Assembly (NCBI GenBank): GCA_964023205.1
Contig: OZ026851.1
Span: forward strand, 20,343,528 to 20,407,527
DNA: 64,000 nucleotides
Direction of reading: 5' to 3'
From: Lutraria lutraria
Taxonomy: Eukaryota > Mollusca > Bivalvia > Venerida > Mactridae
Shown: positions 23,813 to 36,429 of the stretch, piece by piece
How positions within the stretch are numbered: position 1 is the first letter of the stretch
How the letters are laid out: the number at the start of each line of letters is the position of its first letter
The notes under the pieces: model-generated
Database searches by the model: none
What the model was told of the DNA's origin: nothing
The model's input: the letters and a program-made list of their open reading frames with translations, nothing else
Position numbers and translations under genes: made by a program

Positions 23813-25589
23813 ATGTTTGAAATTAGTAGGTTTAAATGTATTGTAAAATGAAGTATTTTCATGAACAGATTACAGAGCTAATATCAGGAAAAATAAGGTA
23901 TGTGTATCATAAAATCAGAAATTCTACTTAAGCAAAAATGTTTTATCCTAGAGTACATGGTAATTAAAGGTATCATTTGCGTAATGTCTGGTCAGTGTTT
24001 AAACGTGATATGATGAACTTTTTATTATTGCTTCAGTTTCACAAATAAGTAAAAAAAGGTATGTAATGAAAGAAACAAATTTTGATCTTCTTTTAAAATG
24101 TTACCTTTTATAAAACATATTAGGTCTTTATATTTCCTTTCACTCCAAGTTTATGGCACTGATGTAAGAAAACTGAAAATCCAACCTTTAGCTTAAAGCC
24201 CCATTAGCTTTTTGCTGTAGAAAAATATATTCAAAAACATTTAATTATTGATATCATCCCAATATAATTATTACCGACGAAACAAACCCCTTTTCGTCTG
24301 AAAACACTCATTTCACTGTAATTTTTGCTTTTGTAAACTTGAAATATGTAGAGCACGTGACGTCACTTTACTACGTGTGCATAGCATGACTGTGGGAAAA
24401 CTCAGGTGTTCTATAAATAGTATTTATTTCAATGATATTGAAAGAAATACGATAGTGGTTTCGGAAACATTTTTTCTTGTTATAAAGTATGCACGGGAGG
24501 AAAACACACCGGATTCCTCTGTTATAGAACAAACAGAAACTATTAGGACCAATACATTTATAAGCTTATGGGACTTTAACATGTCCTCGAAATTAGAGTT
24601 TAAATTTCAACTCGATTGAAACTCAGATCAAGACCTTGTTGAAAGAGCAAACCTGTGAGTGACAACCGACAACCTCTCTTACTGAAATGATTCATATATT
24701 ACTAAATTATATATTTATCTTGATATTTTGTATACCAAACTCAATTAGAAATATTTTCCTGATGTCTTGAAGTTTTCAAATTGTGGCAATGGTTGCTATA
24801 ACTAGAATATACATGTATGTATTTTATAGTTGAGTACAGAAGTTTGTGCTACATTTTGTTATTTAGATATTGTATGCCTGCACTTAATCACATTATTGTT
24901 ATTAAATATTATATAAATGTTTGTTGTTTGTACTTCTATTTACCTTACAATTAATTAAATTCATGGACTGTAACAGTGGGTTCAAAATAATAACTTTATT
25001 GAAAGCAAAAGTATATAATATGTCATACCTATTTGAGCTAGGATATATACATGTATATGTTTACCTGGTTTCAACAGAAAAAACAGGTGCATAATTTATA
25101 TAAGTATTGAGAATGCAACAACATTTCATAATGTTCTAGCCTGAACAATCTCTGAGACAATTTAAAGGTGGCTTGATCTTGTGTCATGGTTATATCAATA
25201 TTTTTACTGAAGTTACCACAGGGCTTGAAGAACCAAAATGATCTCTATGTGAATTGTCATCATGTTATTCTTGTATATTCTGAGTGATTTATGGTCCTGT
25301 AATCAATGTGGGTAGACAGAAAGTTCACTAGTACTAGATGTGATTTTTGGGGGAAATCATATGTAATATAGTGTCCCTAATAATATCAGCTTTATCTTAA
25401 AAACATCAAATCCAGCTATTGACCTTTTAATAGGGAATATATAATAATAACAATAAAACATATATCACAATATGTATGTAATGATGTATAGTAGGACTAC
25501 ACAATACATGATGGTCAAACACGCGCATTGCCAATAGGCAGAAAATATTATAATTATTATATGCACTAACAGTAACAGGTACCTGCATA
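23813..25589. other. Intergenic sequence, nothing firm
   Basis: AT-rich intergenic DNA between PTPN23 and TPGS1. An 80-codon plus-strand open stretch (24377-24619) follows a CRE-like 'gcacgtgacgtcac' at about 24354. It shows no recognisable domain or splice continuation. No other feature is supported. Confidence 0.5.
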
Positions 25590-25880
25590 TATCACGTGGA
25601 GAGCTTTTAACCTTTCGTTGTTTCGATAATTAAGTTGGCAGTTGGTAACTTTAATTCTTTGTCATCAGGGACATATAATTATATATAATACATACACTAA
25701 CAAACTTAAATAGCTCATCAATTGGTAACACAGGGATACGCCTCAATGATTTTGTTCACTATATATTATATATAAAATAATTAACACATAACAGGTATGA
25801 TATATATTTAGTCGCCAACCGGTTTCGTCCTTCGACTCATCAGGGTCTATAATTATATAAACCGGTTGGCGATTAAAACA
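25590..25880 (-). mobile_element. Retrozyme or Penelope-like remnant with ribozyme motifs
   Basis: Two minus-strand CTGATGA cores lie about 190 bp apart (near 25655 and 25840), each preceded by a similar AT-rich arm ('tataattata...cc'). The right copy has a full hammerhead-like core. The left copy is degraded, with its GAAAC much further away. The 190-bp spacing fits the tandem small-retrozyme organisation reported in invertebrates, but only remnants remain here. Confidence 0.45.
25800..25860 (-). ncRNA. Hammerhead ribozyme-like motif
   Basis: On the minus strand, CTGATGA (25843-25837) is followed by a GTC/GAC stem closed by GAAG and then GAAAC (25826-25822), which matches the conserved hammerhead core. 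The GAAA is followed by palindromic ACCGGT, as in type I hammerheads that pair stem III between two copies. Stem I could pair GG plus an AT-rich arm across a 4x4 internal loop. Read this way, cleavage would fall after ACCGGTT. Activity is inferred from the motif only. Confidence 0.6.
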
Positions 25881-26224
25881 TATATACATATGTAGCAGGG
25901 TGATGTTTTTGAGGTTTGATTTAGTTCCAAGGGAAGTAAATCTTGGTGATACTGTGTTGTTCTTTGTTTGAGTTGTCTCCCTTGCTGTGAAGTGGTCAGT
26001 TTTAATGATTTCTTAGAGTTATCTGGTTTGATGAAAATCAATGACCCTTAAACGAATGTGACCTTTTATGTATTTTTTTCTCAGCTCTTTGTACCATACT
26101 ACTACAATATAGTGACCACATTATAGAAACAGAAACCCACTACCATTCTTTGTAAACCACGTAAACTGCCGAATAAATTTCGGCAATCTCCGTCTTTCCA
26201 AAAGTTATTTACCTTGCCGACAAA

Positions 26225-29200
26225 ATGACAGAAAGAAAAAAGATCAATTCTACGGACGACATTCCGAAAGAATCTGACAGACAGTTCCTTGGTAAAGTGA
26301 ACAATATCAACGATTCATATAATGACATTATCTTGCATTTATATTTAGGATAAAAGCGTCTGTGTTTATTTGTCACTCATTTTCGCGACCTATTTCTTTT
26401 GGAAATTTTTATAAATACGCAATCGAATTGGAATGGATTGCATTTTGGTCCTTACTCTTATGTATTCCATTATTTTCTACACTTTTAGAGAGGACAAGTG
26501 TGGGAATGCATATGAAGGATGCACTAGGTAAACTGATTGCAAACAGACCGGAGGACCCAGTTTCATTCCTGGCTGATTAGTAAGTCTTAAGTTTTATCTT
26601 TTTTTTTAAATACAGTTGAATCTCGTTATCTCAAATTCCTAGGGACCGTGGAAATTAGTTTGAGATAAGCGAAATTTAAGATAAACAAATATTGTATAAT
26701 TATACATTTTTAAAGTATTTTTGTGTATAGCCTTTATTACAATGCTTATATGTTACTTTCGTTTTGCTTGAATAAATCACGTACATACGTAGAGAAGAAA
26801 CAAAATATGCATCATTCATAATAATTCATATTAATCAATGTCCCAACTTCAGATATTTTTCACAAGAAAGAGTATGTTAGGTCGAATTTTGGGCTGTAAT
26901 ATAATAAATTATCACGCATATTGAAATTTGTTGTAAGAATTCGAAAACACGATGAGTCTAGCTTCACATATTTTCGGATATGTACGCTTTCCGTACACAA
27001 AGTAAGATGAGCGTGTTCCTTGCAAAGTCGATCATGCTTTCGGAATGAATTATTTTTATCAAGCTATAATCATTTTGCTAAGATTGAAATCCAACACTGT
27101 CAGATGTGGCGAGTAATCGTACTCGATTTTCAACTTAAACCTACGAGTATCATAGTGTTCGGATGGACACTGCAGCTGAAGTCATACGTGTTTGCGTACT
27201 ACTAGTATTTGTTTACCCTACCTACCATAGTTTTAATTAAGTCAAATACAATGTACCAGATATTATCATGCTACACTACACTTACGGTTTCCGTTTGTCA
27301 CACGATTGTAAATCTCCCGGAGCATTAAGTTCAATAAGCAAAATGTCACAATAGGTGTGAAAGCGTCCATTGTTCGCCGATCAGCTCCAACTTTGAGATA
27401 AACATCTCAAACTACATGTTAATTAGAGTTACGGGGACAAAAATATACTTTGACATAAACGAAATTTTGAGATAAGTGAATTGGAGGTAAGCGGATTAAT
27501 TTCATATAGATAAAGAGCAAAAAAATCGGGACCCAAAGAAACAGTTTGATATAACCGAAATTTTGATATAAGCGAGTTTGACATAACGAGATTCAACTGT
27601 ATTAGTTTAAACTTATTAATTTGACATCGATTGTAGAGCAAGTTCTTACAACTACTCTCGATGACTGCTTCCTGGGTTCTGACCAGTACTCGTGCCGAAA
27701 GAAAGGATTGTGAAGGTTCTGGTCAAATTCCGCCACTGATAGGATTCGTAACACCAACCTCTGGGTTAGGAGTCTGATGCTCTACCCCTACAGCACTGTA
27801 GTATCAGAAAAGTTTTCTCTTTGGCTGTGTAATCCCTAATGAAATCGAACTAGTTTGCACCGAAATAAAATTAGTACCTGCTAAAAAATTTATATGGTTT
27901 GGAAGCTATAAATTTTTAGCTTCAATTGATGTACATTGCATATAAATCCATCAATGCATTATATTATGACCACAACGACAGCTAAATTAAATTCTGATTT
28001 AAACTCAGCTGTTCTCCATAATTGTTAAACGGATTTACAGATAAATACTTTCATCACTTTACAGAGGCTTGTACTGCGTAAGCGCAAGGACTTATATACA
28101 TACATGGATTCGCAACTTCCGTAATAACAGTTTAAAGTAATCAAATCCCGCGATAATAAGACGTGAATCAACGGGAATACAAGCTATTGTTTACAAAAGC
28201 GAAAATACGAAAAAATCCGTTATATCCGAATGTTAATAACAGCGAAAATATCCGTGGTATTCCGAATGTTTAACCTCGGAGACGAAAGGATTATAATAGA
28301 TGTCCGCCATCTTGGAATTTAAAATGTTCGACTGATGCCTTTTTCAATACTTATATATATACTTAGACTTTGTGGATTATAAATGTATCTCAATATCTTT
28401 AAGGAATTTATTGCATCCTTTACCAATTTCCCGTGCCCAATTGCCAGTTTTATTAGTATAATCAAATTCGTAAACATCCAAATACAGCTGTCGGACATTG
28501 CCGAGTATATAGCAATGCATTGTGGGATCGCCGAACGATATCGTTTGATCTATTTTTAGCAGTTGCGAATCCATGTATGTATAAAAGTCCTTGGTAAGCG
28601 TAACGTTGTAGTTAATAATCTAACAAACTCTACTTGGGACCTATATGGTTTCCAATGATCTATGGCGTTATTGATTTTCCGCATACTGCTTGCTGTAGAG
28701 TAGATAAACTTTTAAAATAGACAAGACGTTTTCATTGGTTCACATTTAATGACTGCAGCCTGCATTAAGTTTACACAACTATAAGCAGATTGAACTCTTG
28801 TAGGTAACTTATCAAGGTTTATGCCATTTTTTCATAATTTTTTTCATTTTTCTTTGGAATACATGCATTGTTTAATGTTTATCCATTTCTTTGCTTATAA
28901 ATGGCAACTTAAAAGAAACAACTGAATAAACATACTTTTTAAAACTTTTAGCCCTTTCACAATGAGACGTAACAGGCAACATATGAAATACCAAAATCGT
29001 GAATGGATTGCCTGTTCGACTCATAAATTAGACTAAGAAAGTTTAAAACAAAGTGCTTTACCTTATAAATTTAGATGATTGCCAAAACTATTTTGCCACT
29101 TTTAATCATGGTCAGTGTAGATCTGTAAAATTAAAATTCCTTAACATGTTGATGAGCAACAAACACCCTGACTCACTCTGACCTTTTAATGGAGTCTTCA

Positions 29201-32200
29201 GTAGATGTCTACATGGCGTCAAAGAGTACTATGTTGAAGTGAAGTTGAAGCTTGACAGCAATGATAAAGTAATTATTCATGTTTCGGAAAGTATGAAACA
29301 ACTGGTTTCTGTCAAACATTTCTTTGCAGTTTTGACACAATAGAGGATAACACAAGTTTGGTACAAAGAGCAGAACAGGCGTTAAAGATGACACATTACA
29401 GTCGTCCATTGTTTGAATCCAATGTTAGAGCAGCCTATGACATACTCTCTAATCATAAAGGTATTTATAAACAATCTATCTCTTTAATGTATCTTAACTA
29501 TCTTGTGTTTTGAGTGATTTTTAGATCGATGAATGTCCGGCGTCCGGCCACAATTAGTTTGTTTACACTCTAGCATCCACATGCTCACAATGTATATGGC
29601 CACAATGTCTCGGCTAAGTTCGTTTGTGGACAAAATCAGACAATAACTTCTAGAGTTATGGGCCCTTGACTTAGAAAATTTGCTATATTTAGCTTGTTTA
29701 CTCTCTAGCGCCTTCATTCACCAATCCTAATCATATTTTCAGTAAATGTGTGTAACCAAAAGATCTTGGATAAGTTCGATTATGGGCGGAATCGGACCGG
29801 AACTTCAAGAGTTATGGGCCCTTGACTTTGAAAATTTGCTATATTTGAGTTTGTTTACACTCTAGTGCCTTCATTTAGTCAACAATCCTAATCATATTTT
29901 CAGTAAATTAGTATAACCAAAAGATCTCAGTTCGATTATGGGCAGAATCGGACCAGAACTTCAAGTGTTATGGGCCCTTGACTTAGAAAATTTGCTATAT
30001 TTTAGTTTGTTTATACTCTAGCGCATTCATTTATTCACCGATCCTCATCATATTTACAATGAATGTGTATGACCTTACGGTCTTGGACAAGTTCAGTTAT
30101 GGGTATATAGGACCACAACTTCTAGAGTTATGGGCCCTTGGTTCTCAGGTGAGCGATCAAGGGCCATCTTGGCCCTCTTGTTTCTGGTACCCACCTAATT
30201 GGGAAACATTATATTGTTTTGTCTGAAATTATATTTTTTTCACTAACATGGTTTTGTATGATCCTGCCTACTTGTAAGTACTTGTTGGGATAATTTATCA
30301 GCTCATTTTAATTTTAGAGTTTTCATTAACAGCCTTATGATATGTAATTATGTATACATGTATTACTAAACTGAATATATTTTTAATTGTACAATTTTTA
30401 TACTTCATAAAATTTTCCATTTTTTAATTAAGTTTATTTTTTCTTTCCTCTTTCTTTGTATTTTTGTTCATTTTGTAATTTCAGTGAGTAAAAAGGTCCA
30501 TGGTGTTAATGGAACTGTATTTTCAGACCTTCTTCTTGTATTGTGCAAGTATGTATGTTAGACTATATGTTAACATTTGATTCATTCTCTAACAAAATTG
30601 GTCCTAATAACAGATTTTTTTATTTTTGTTTCTTTGTGTTTTTCAACCTGTACAAATTATTAAGGTGAATGTGAAATTTTCACCAATATGTCGAAGAAAT
30701 ATATAACATAGAGAGCCTCAAAGCATTTAATGGTGTGATATAAATTGCTATTTGTGAAAACTTTGCAAGATATCACAGTCATATATGTCATTTTACTATC
30801 CTTTTATTTCATGAAAACAGAATTGAGAAAAAATCACACAGTATCTAGACTAATCAAGACTATACAGGCCCTGTTTATGCCATTTTTTGTCTGGTATTCT
30901 CCCCAGTTCCCCAAGTAAAAAAGTATATATTTTTCCTCACAGAGAGAAAAAATCCCGAGAATGAAAAAAATCCCCAAATTTAGTGTTTCATGATGCAAAT
31001 TTTCCCCTTCTGAGGGACCCGATACCTGTTCCCCAAAACAGTAAAAAAGGGCTGCATCAGAATAAGCTTCTTACCATTTTCAGCCTGATTTGGTCAGGAA
31101 GCAGTTCATTTTACATATCACTATTGAGTGCGAAGCTTAATTTTTTATATGTGAATGAAAATGTAAATTGACACATAGATTTCTATCAGCTGTACTAAAC
31201 CTGGGCAGTCAGATGACATGCTGAAAACTACAGTTTGAATATACCACATATGATTATCTACTTTCAGGAATTCGCCAGACACAGTGGTCAGTAAATTGTT
31301 ACAAAAAATAGAATGTTCAAATAATGAAGCTGTGCATTATGATGTGTTTAAATCTGGAGTTTTTGCTTGTTGTGTGTTACAGGGTGAGTATAAACCTTGT
31401 TTGATATTAAATGGTGAAGTGCATTTGTCTTTGATATTGATGGAATACGAGTGCCCTCACTTGCCATTTTTTGGAGCCGAAATTTAGCCCAATTCCCCTC
31501 CTAAAATAATTTTCCCCTATTTTTGATAAAAATTCCCTAAAAAAACAAACATTTTTTCGGGGGGGGGGGGGGGCTTTAATATAAAGTTATTAACCTTTGA
31601 TTAATTTCTCAGTATTACACTCCTTTTATGAGTTAAGTTCTTATAATATTGTATCCATTGGATACTCCACAGAGGTACTTTGATTAATTGTATATTAATG
31701 TATATATTTTAATACAGCTATTTTAACCTTAAAATGTTTATTGTAGGGTTATAAGGCAATTTAAAAAATCCCTGAAATTCCCCTTTTTCCTCAAAATGAT
31801 GCGAAATTCCCCTATCTGATGACCCCAGGCCCCTTTCCCTAGGGCCCTGAATACAATCAAGCAATTGACTTTATTTGTTTTGAATGCATATTGTAATATC
31901 TAAAGGCGGGACCTCTGTAGTCAACTGGTTATGGTCTCTTACTTCTGGTAGTGATCAGTTTCCCTTCATTGCTATGAGTTTGAAACCCATCCAGGACGAG
32001 ACAAACTTTGTATTATTAGGAAGCTGTCCTACTAGCTTACAATAGGTCAGTGATTCTTTCGTCTTCCTCCATAGTTAAAGGTTAAAAAGTCGTCAAACGA
32101 CCGTTTTTGCTGTGTGACATTAAACGCTCATACTGTAACACTCATAAAAGCAAAAAACTATTCAAAAACATAGCCAGGGGATAAATAAATTGATTCAGGC

Positions 32201-33945
32201 CATCCTTAAAAAAGTGTTTGTTTGTTGTAACCTGACCCAGAAAATTTTCAGTGGGAAGGTAGGTAGGATTGTTTTTTATTTAACCCTAAATACATGTCAG
32301 AATGCAGTATTTAATGACAAAAAAATACTGAGAAGCCAAAAGAAAGTTGGATAGGGGCCATTTTGGTGGGTACATGTAGGTAGCTTTATGGCAAACAAAA
32401 TATTTTTTAAGGATGGTCTTATTTCTGCTTGGGTGTTTTTTCTGTTTCAGATTATGTCCAGCTGGCTGAACAACTCTTCCAGTCATTAGATGTACAAAAA
32501 ACTGGAAAAGCTAACAAAGCATTATGTGATGTTGTAGTGGAACAACTGAACACAGCATTAGGTAGTTCAAGAACTGACGCAAGAAGAATTCTAGAGAGCG
32601 GTTATAATCTTGGTATTGATGGACTTTATTTAGCCTTAGAAAGAGTAAGTTTTAGATTTTATAGATAATGGAACACTACCACTGGCCTTTTGTTTAAAAT
32701 ACATAAAACAAACAATTATTGTTTGTGGTCTCAGATATTTAACATACAAATAGAGTTCAACTGAAACCTTGTTGAAGTTCATAAAAATGGTGCAATTATT
32801 AATATTAACGCATCTAGAATGATTTAAGTTATTAGAATCCTAACACCCATTTTTTCTGAAAATGGGCTAGGCAGATTTTGGAAATCTTTAAAGGTTTCCA
32901 TGTTAGAAAATATTTTACCATGAGATTTTTAAAAAACGACGACATTCCTTCGAGTTATCTTCCCTTTAAATTTGCTTTGAAGTCCATGGGCGCTAGTAAC
33001 CCATTTTTTAAAGATTAAAGAAAAAAGAACTTCAATTTCAATGAAAACTCATGGTAAAAATATGCAATAGCACAATATCAATCTTATTTGATAAAGAAAA
33101 ATTAAGGTCACCATGCAAAATCAAAAGAAAAGCTACAAGGGGAGATAATTCATCGTTTGATGTTTTGTAGAAATTTCTTGCCAATGATTACGGTATGTTA
33201 AATTTTCAGGCTTTGTCAAGAAGTCATAGGAACGCATCATTGCAAACATGTGATCAATTTGTGGCAGAAATCTGTGAAGCTTTTCTTTGTAAAGTAAGTT
33301 TTACTTTGTAAAATGTCTGACTATTTATTGTGTAAAGCATGTTTAATATTATAATAATATTATTTTATGAGGTATGTTTTTTTTCTGCAATATTTTTGTG
33401 CACGATAACATTTTCTAATAAATGATGCTCTATTTTTTGTATAGAAAATCCTTATGCACATACATGTACACATGTGATAAGTTTGTTGTTGACTGGGTCA
33501 GAAATCTTACCAAGTTACATTTATTTATTTGGATTTTAAATAACGCCTTTTTCAACATTATTTCAGTCATATAGTGGCGGGTAGTTATCCTAACCAGCTT
33601 CCCTGGATTTCATTTAGGTTTAACCAGTACTAACCACAATCTATATGCAAGCTACGGCTAAGCTACCCCACATAATTCAGAGGTGAAGGACAATTTAACT
33701 TAGGATGTAATATCTTCAGTCAAATTTGTCTTGGACTGTGAGCCTCGCCCGGGGTTCAAACTCACAATCTCATGATCAGTAGACCAATGCTCTTACCACG
33801 GAGCTAACCGGGCGAACTACAAAGTTATAAAGGTTGGGACATTGCTTATGATATTATGTTGTATTTATTGGTAGCCTTACATTCACAGGGTTGACTGCAT
33901 CTTGTGATATTACATTCTATTTTTCAGGTGAAGAAATTTGGCTGA
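26225..33945 (+). CDS. TPGS1: TPGS1, tubulin polyglutamylase complex subunit 1
   Basis: Eight exons: 26225-26291, 26489-26579, 29330-29460, 30485-30548, 31268-31383, 32451-32644, 33210-33293 and 33928-33945. All introns are GT-AG, phases are consistent, and they give 254 residues ending KVKKFG before TGA. Known TPGS1 is a non-catalytic subunit of the TTLL1 polyglutamylase complex of centrioles, cilia and neurons. Matching blocks in order: ANRPEDPVSFLADYF, SRPLFESNVRAAYDILS, VFSDLLLVLC, AVHYDVFKSGVFACCVL, ILESGYNLGIDGLYLALER and FVAEICEAFLCKVKKFG. The start ATG is the first in an exon whose donor keeps frame. It is slightly shorter than human TPGS1 (290 aa). Its introns hold several MITEs and SINEs. 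Confidence 0.93.
26613..27599. mobile_element. pogo/Tc1-like MITE, TA duplication
   Basis: Ends CAGTTGAATCTCGTTAT and the complement 'ataacgagattcaactg' are flanked by TA. The length is 987 bp. Subterminal copies of 'tttgagataagcgaa'-like sequence lie at both ends. It has no transposase frame. It lies in TPGS1 intron 2. Confidence 0.8.
28085..28593. mobile_element. CAAGGACTT-family element with 7-bp target duplication
   Basis: 33-bp terminal inverted repeats starting CAAGGACTTATATACATA match their complement with one mismatch. Perfect direct repeats GTAAGCG flank both sides (28078-28084 and 28594-28600). The length is 509 bp. A 65-codon minus-strand open stretch inside (28377-28574) starts in the TIR and has no recognised domain. 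This is the long member of a family whose other members here are 38 and 27 bp. Confidence 0.85.
29510..30182 (+). repeat. Divergent 155-160-bp tandem element ending 'ggccctcttgttt'
   Basis: Four units, each with 'gagttatgggcccttga' (at about 29657, 29812, 29969 and 30128) and 'caatcctaatcatattttca'. The 3' end reads 'gggccatcttggccctcttg', the terminus also found at 52852-54293 and, as fragments, at 1-90 and 46290-46386. Composite tandem elements of this style are common in bivalves. It lies in a TPGS1 intron. Confidence 0.75.
31480..31860. repeat. Degenerate repeat with a poly(G) tract
   Basis: Runs of 'ttcccct' and 'aattcccc' and an uninterrupted G tract at about 31560-31573. A related C-rich segment is at 30880-31050 ('tccccagttcccc'). 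This is non-coding intron DNA of TPGS1, probably a decayed dispersed repeat. Confidence 0.4.
31907..32117 (+). mobile_element. Probable tRNA-derived SINE, family C
   Basis: Box A-like 'gtagtcaactggttatggtc' and box B-like 'tatgagtttgaaaccc' are followed by a body with 'aaaaagtcgtcaaacgacc' and a 'gtgtgacattaaacgctcat' end. It is a single copy in this window, in a TPGS1 intron. Confidence 0.5.
33520..33816 (-). mobile_element. tRNA-headed SINE, family A, reverse copy
   Basis: The 'tttatttattt' tail is at the left and the tRNA-like head at the right ('cggagctaaccgggcgaac', complement of GTTCGCCCGGTTAGCTCCG). It is the reverse complement of the 20441-20728 copy, with a more complete head. It sits just upstream of the last TPGS1 exon. 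Confidence 0.8.
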
Positions 33946-35280
33946 AACAAGTCTAATTGAAGATTTGTTATATTATCTGTGATACTCTGTACATGTATTG
34001 ACTGCACAGGGAATTGTTGCCATATATAGTTCTACAAGCGTGATTTAAAAGAGCTACATACTTGCCTAGAGGATGAATCTGTTACCGGGGTGGTTGTTGG
34101 GCTATAGACTGTTCTACTGTGATCTTTTAGATCATTAATAGACTGCTTATTTAAACTTACAATGTGTAGGGAATCATTCCATACATTATTCTATGATAAA
34201 ACGTGGTTTGGTGATATGTTTTACCCATTAATTTTTGAAAACAAGCAATTATAATGGCAAATGACATTTTTATACACAGGAGTTATATCCAAGAGTTGAA
34301 AAGGAAAAGTTTTTCTTGTTGCCATTGGGTAAAAATGTGTGTAAATGCAAAATGTTCTAGTATTCATCAATCGATAAATGCGGTCAGTACTTTGGCTACG
34401 TATCATTAAATTACATGTGTTTATCTCTTGTCATTTAATTCATTTTCAGCAAAACTCCTGTCCGTACTTGATAAACTGATAACATATATGGAAACCCATT
34501 TATTGTTTTGCAAGGATTCTAAGAAAACTGAAGACATTTTTTTCAAGTTTGGCATATTCCAGAATTATCTGAACCACACAACAAAAAATTTGGTCAAGAT
34601 TTTCACCATTTTCTCTTGTCAACAGAATGTATTAATTAAGCATTTTGACTTGTTTTTTGACCTCATAAACAGGTTGGTTTTGATTATTTATATTTATCTG
34701 TTATAGAGGATCATTTTTTGGATTAATCATTTCAGTAAAGTGACGTGTTTGTTATTTGCATCTTTTCTTAGTTATAAATCGTTCGGTAGGGTGAAAAAAT
34801 AAAATCAGATTTATTTAAAAACAAAAGAGGGAATTAAGATTGTTGAGTTGATGCTCGGATTAAAACCAATAATTCTATGTTCAGATTTTAGAAAGACTTT
34901 GTAACCTTCTAAATGTGACAAGTGTATACTGAAGATAGTTATGTTTAAATGCTGTAGATAAAGTTCTAAAAATTATTTTATTGCACAGTGTTGCCACTGT
35001 AATAAAAAAGAGAATTCCCACTAGTAACTTGATGCTGATCTGGAGTTTTAGACTAGTAGAGCTACAAGTCTCAACACAGACATCAGATTATTTGTAACTT
35101 TGTTTATTTTACTTACTTTTGTTTATTTATTAATAGTAAATATAGTGTATGTTGACTTATAAATTGTAAGCATGATAACAAAATGAATTTGCTTTACTGC
35201 ATTTCAACATTTTTGTTATGACATGATTTAGTAATTGTTCACCATCCTTACATTTTATAATAAAATGGATGAAAATTAAA
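33946..35280 (+). other. TPGS1: Probable 3' UTR of TPGS1
   Basis: AT-rich sequence after the TGA. AATAAA occurs at 35001-35006 and 35259-35264, and either could end the transcript. The longer form would abut the candidate minus-strand gene at 35281. Confidence 0.45.
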
Positions 35281-35996
35281 TTAGAGTTTGTTTTTTCTTG
35301 TTAGTATGAATAATTGTCTTAGGTACGCATCCGAAGCACAAAGTATCTCTGCATATTTTTCGGGTGTGAACATATTTCGCATGTTCTCGTCAATGTAACA
35401 AAGCAGATATTGAAGTTGTAATGATCTCTTTCTGTCGTCTTTGAAAATGTCATATAAACGATCAGAAAGGTTTGATAGCTGATTTAAAAATAACATTCAT
35501 AGGGACTGTAGGCAATCGCATTCACATTGAAAAATAACATGATAAATATAATCATGACTGGGATGACTGTCATTCCAGTCTTGACTGACAAAAATTAAGC
35601 TTTTGACGGGATAATTTTATTGGCCCATATATCATCTTCTTCAGACTGTTTGACATAAACTGTAAACTGATATATTTATTTAGTCTGAGAATAATTATGT
35701 ATTGAGGTAAGTTCAAATCATTCCCATTTGTCAATTCTTCACAAAAGTTTATACACTGGAACTACCCTGTCTTGTGTCATGTCTATGTCTGCTTCATTCA
35801 CTTCTATTTCTATGGTTTTTCTGAATGTACCTGTAGATCTTCCTTCAAAAGATTTATTTTTATTTAACAGTAACACAAACATAAGCTCACGCAAGCTTGT
35901 AAAACAGACTATTATATAAATCATGATAAATATGTTGAACAAGCATAAAAAGCTGAAAGACAATATGTATAGTTTGAGCAGTTTCATATTAGACAT
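35281..35996 (-). CDS. Possible small two-exon membrane-anchored protein gene
   Basis: Not recognised. A first exon (35996-35766) would encode about 77 residues: a short basic start, a roughly 29-residue hydrophobic segment (LKLYILSFSFLCLFNIFIMI onward), then a hydrophilic region with TIEIEVNEADIDM. A weak donor CAGG|GTAG at 35765 and acceptor AATCAG before 35478 join it in phase 0 to a second exon (35478-35281) with RSLQLQYLLCYIDENMRNMF and a TAA. Two AATAAA signals on this strand (35127-35122 and 35108-35103) lie just downstream. The product would be 142 residues, possibly a type II membrane protein. The splice sites are poor, and it could be a relic. Confidence 0.35.
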
Positions 35997-36111
35997 TATA
36001 ATAATATTATATTACAATAAAAAAAATAGCATGTGTACATGTATTGAATTATTGCAGAGTTTCAAAAAAGATTAAAATTTCAGAGGACATTTAAAATTTA
36101 GTAATCATGGC

Positions 36112-36149
36112 CAAGGACTTATATATATATGTATGTATATAAGTCCTTG
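36112..36149. mobile_element. 38-bp minimal palindromic insertion
   Basis: It begins CAAGGACTTATATA and ends with the complement TATATAAGTCCTTG, with about 10 bp between the arms. It is flanked by perfect 7-bp direct repeats TCATGGC (36105-36111 and 36150-36156). It has the same ends as the 509-bp element at 28085. Confidence 0.85.
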
Positions 36150-36429
36150 TCATGGCTGCAATTAGGTAAAGTTTTAAAAAATCACATTTAGGCTTTCAGA
36201 TTCTAGCAATATTTATGCAACAACATAAAAATCATATGATCACTAGCAACAATGTTTATAATGTTGTTTTTCATTTGGTACACATTATGATGTAATGTTG
36301 GTGTTTCTCTTCTCTATCATCAAAACATGACAAAGCCCAGTTTTATGTCCATTCTTATATTTTCGTTGTTGCTACACGATTTTTATTACTCATGATAGTT
36401 TTTAAATGCATGTTTCATATCATTATTAT

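Noticed and set aside
23602..23862. Minus-strand repeat protein (MINNLLVFDQHYRC units)
   Set aside because: Direct translation of the 42-bp tandem repeat with no splice or start context.
24377..24619. 80-codon open stretch between PTPN23 and TPGS1
   Set aside because: No domain, weak codon character and no splice partners seen; kept only as a note.
28377..28574. 65-codon minus-strand open stretch inside the 509-bp element
   Set aside because: Begins in the terminal repeat, too short for a transposase, no recognised domain.
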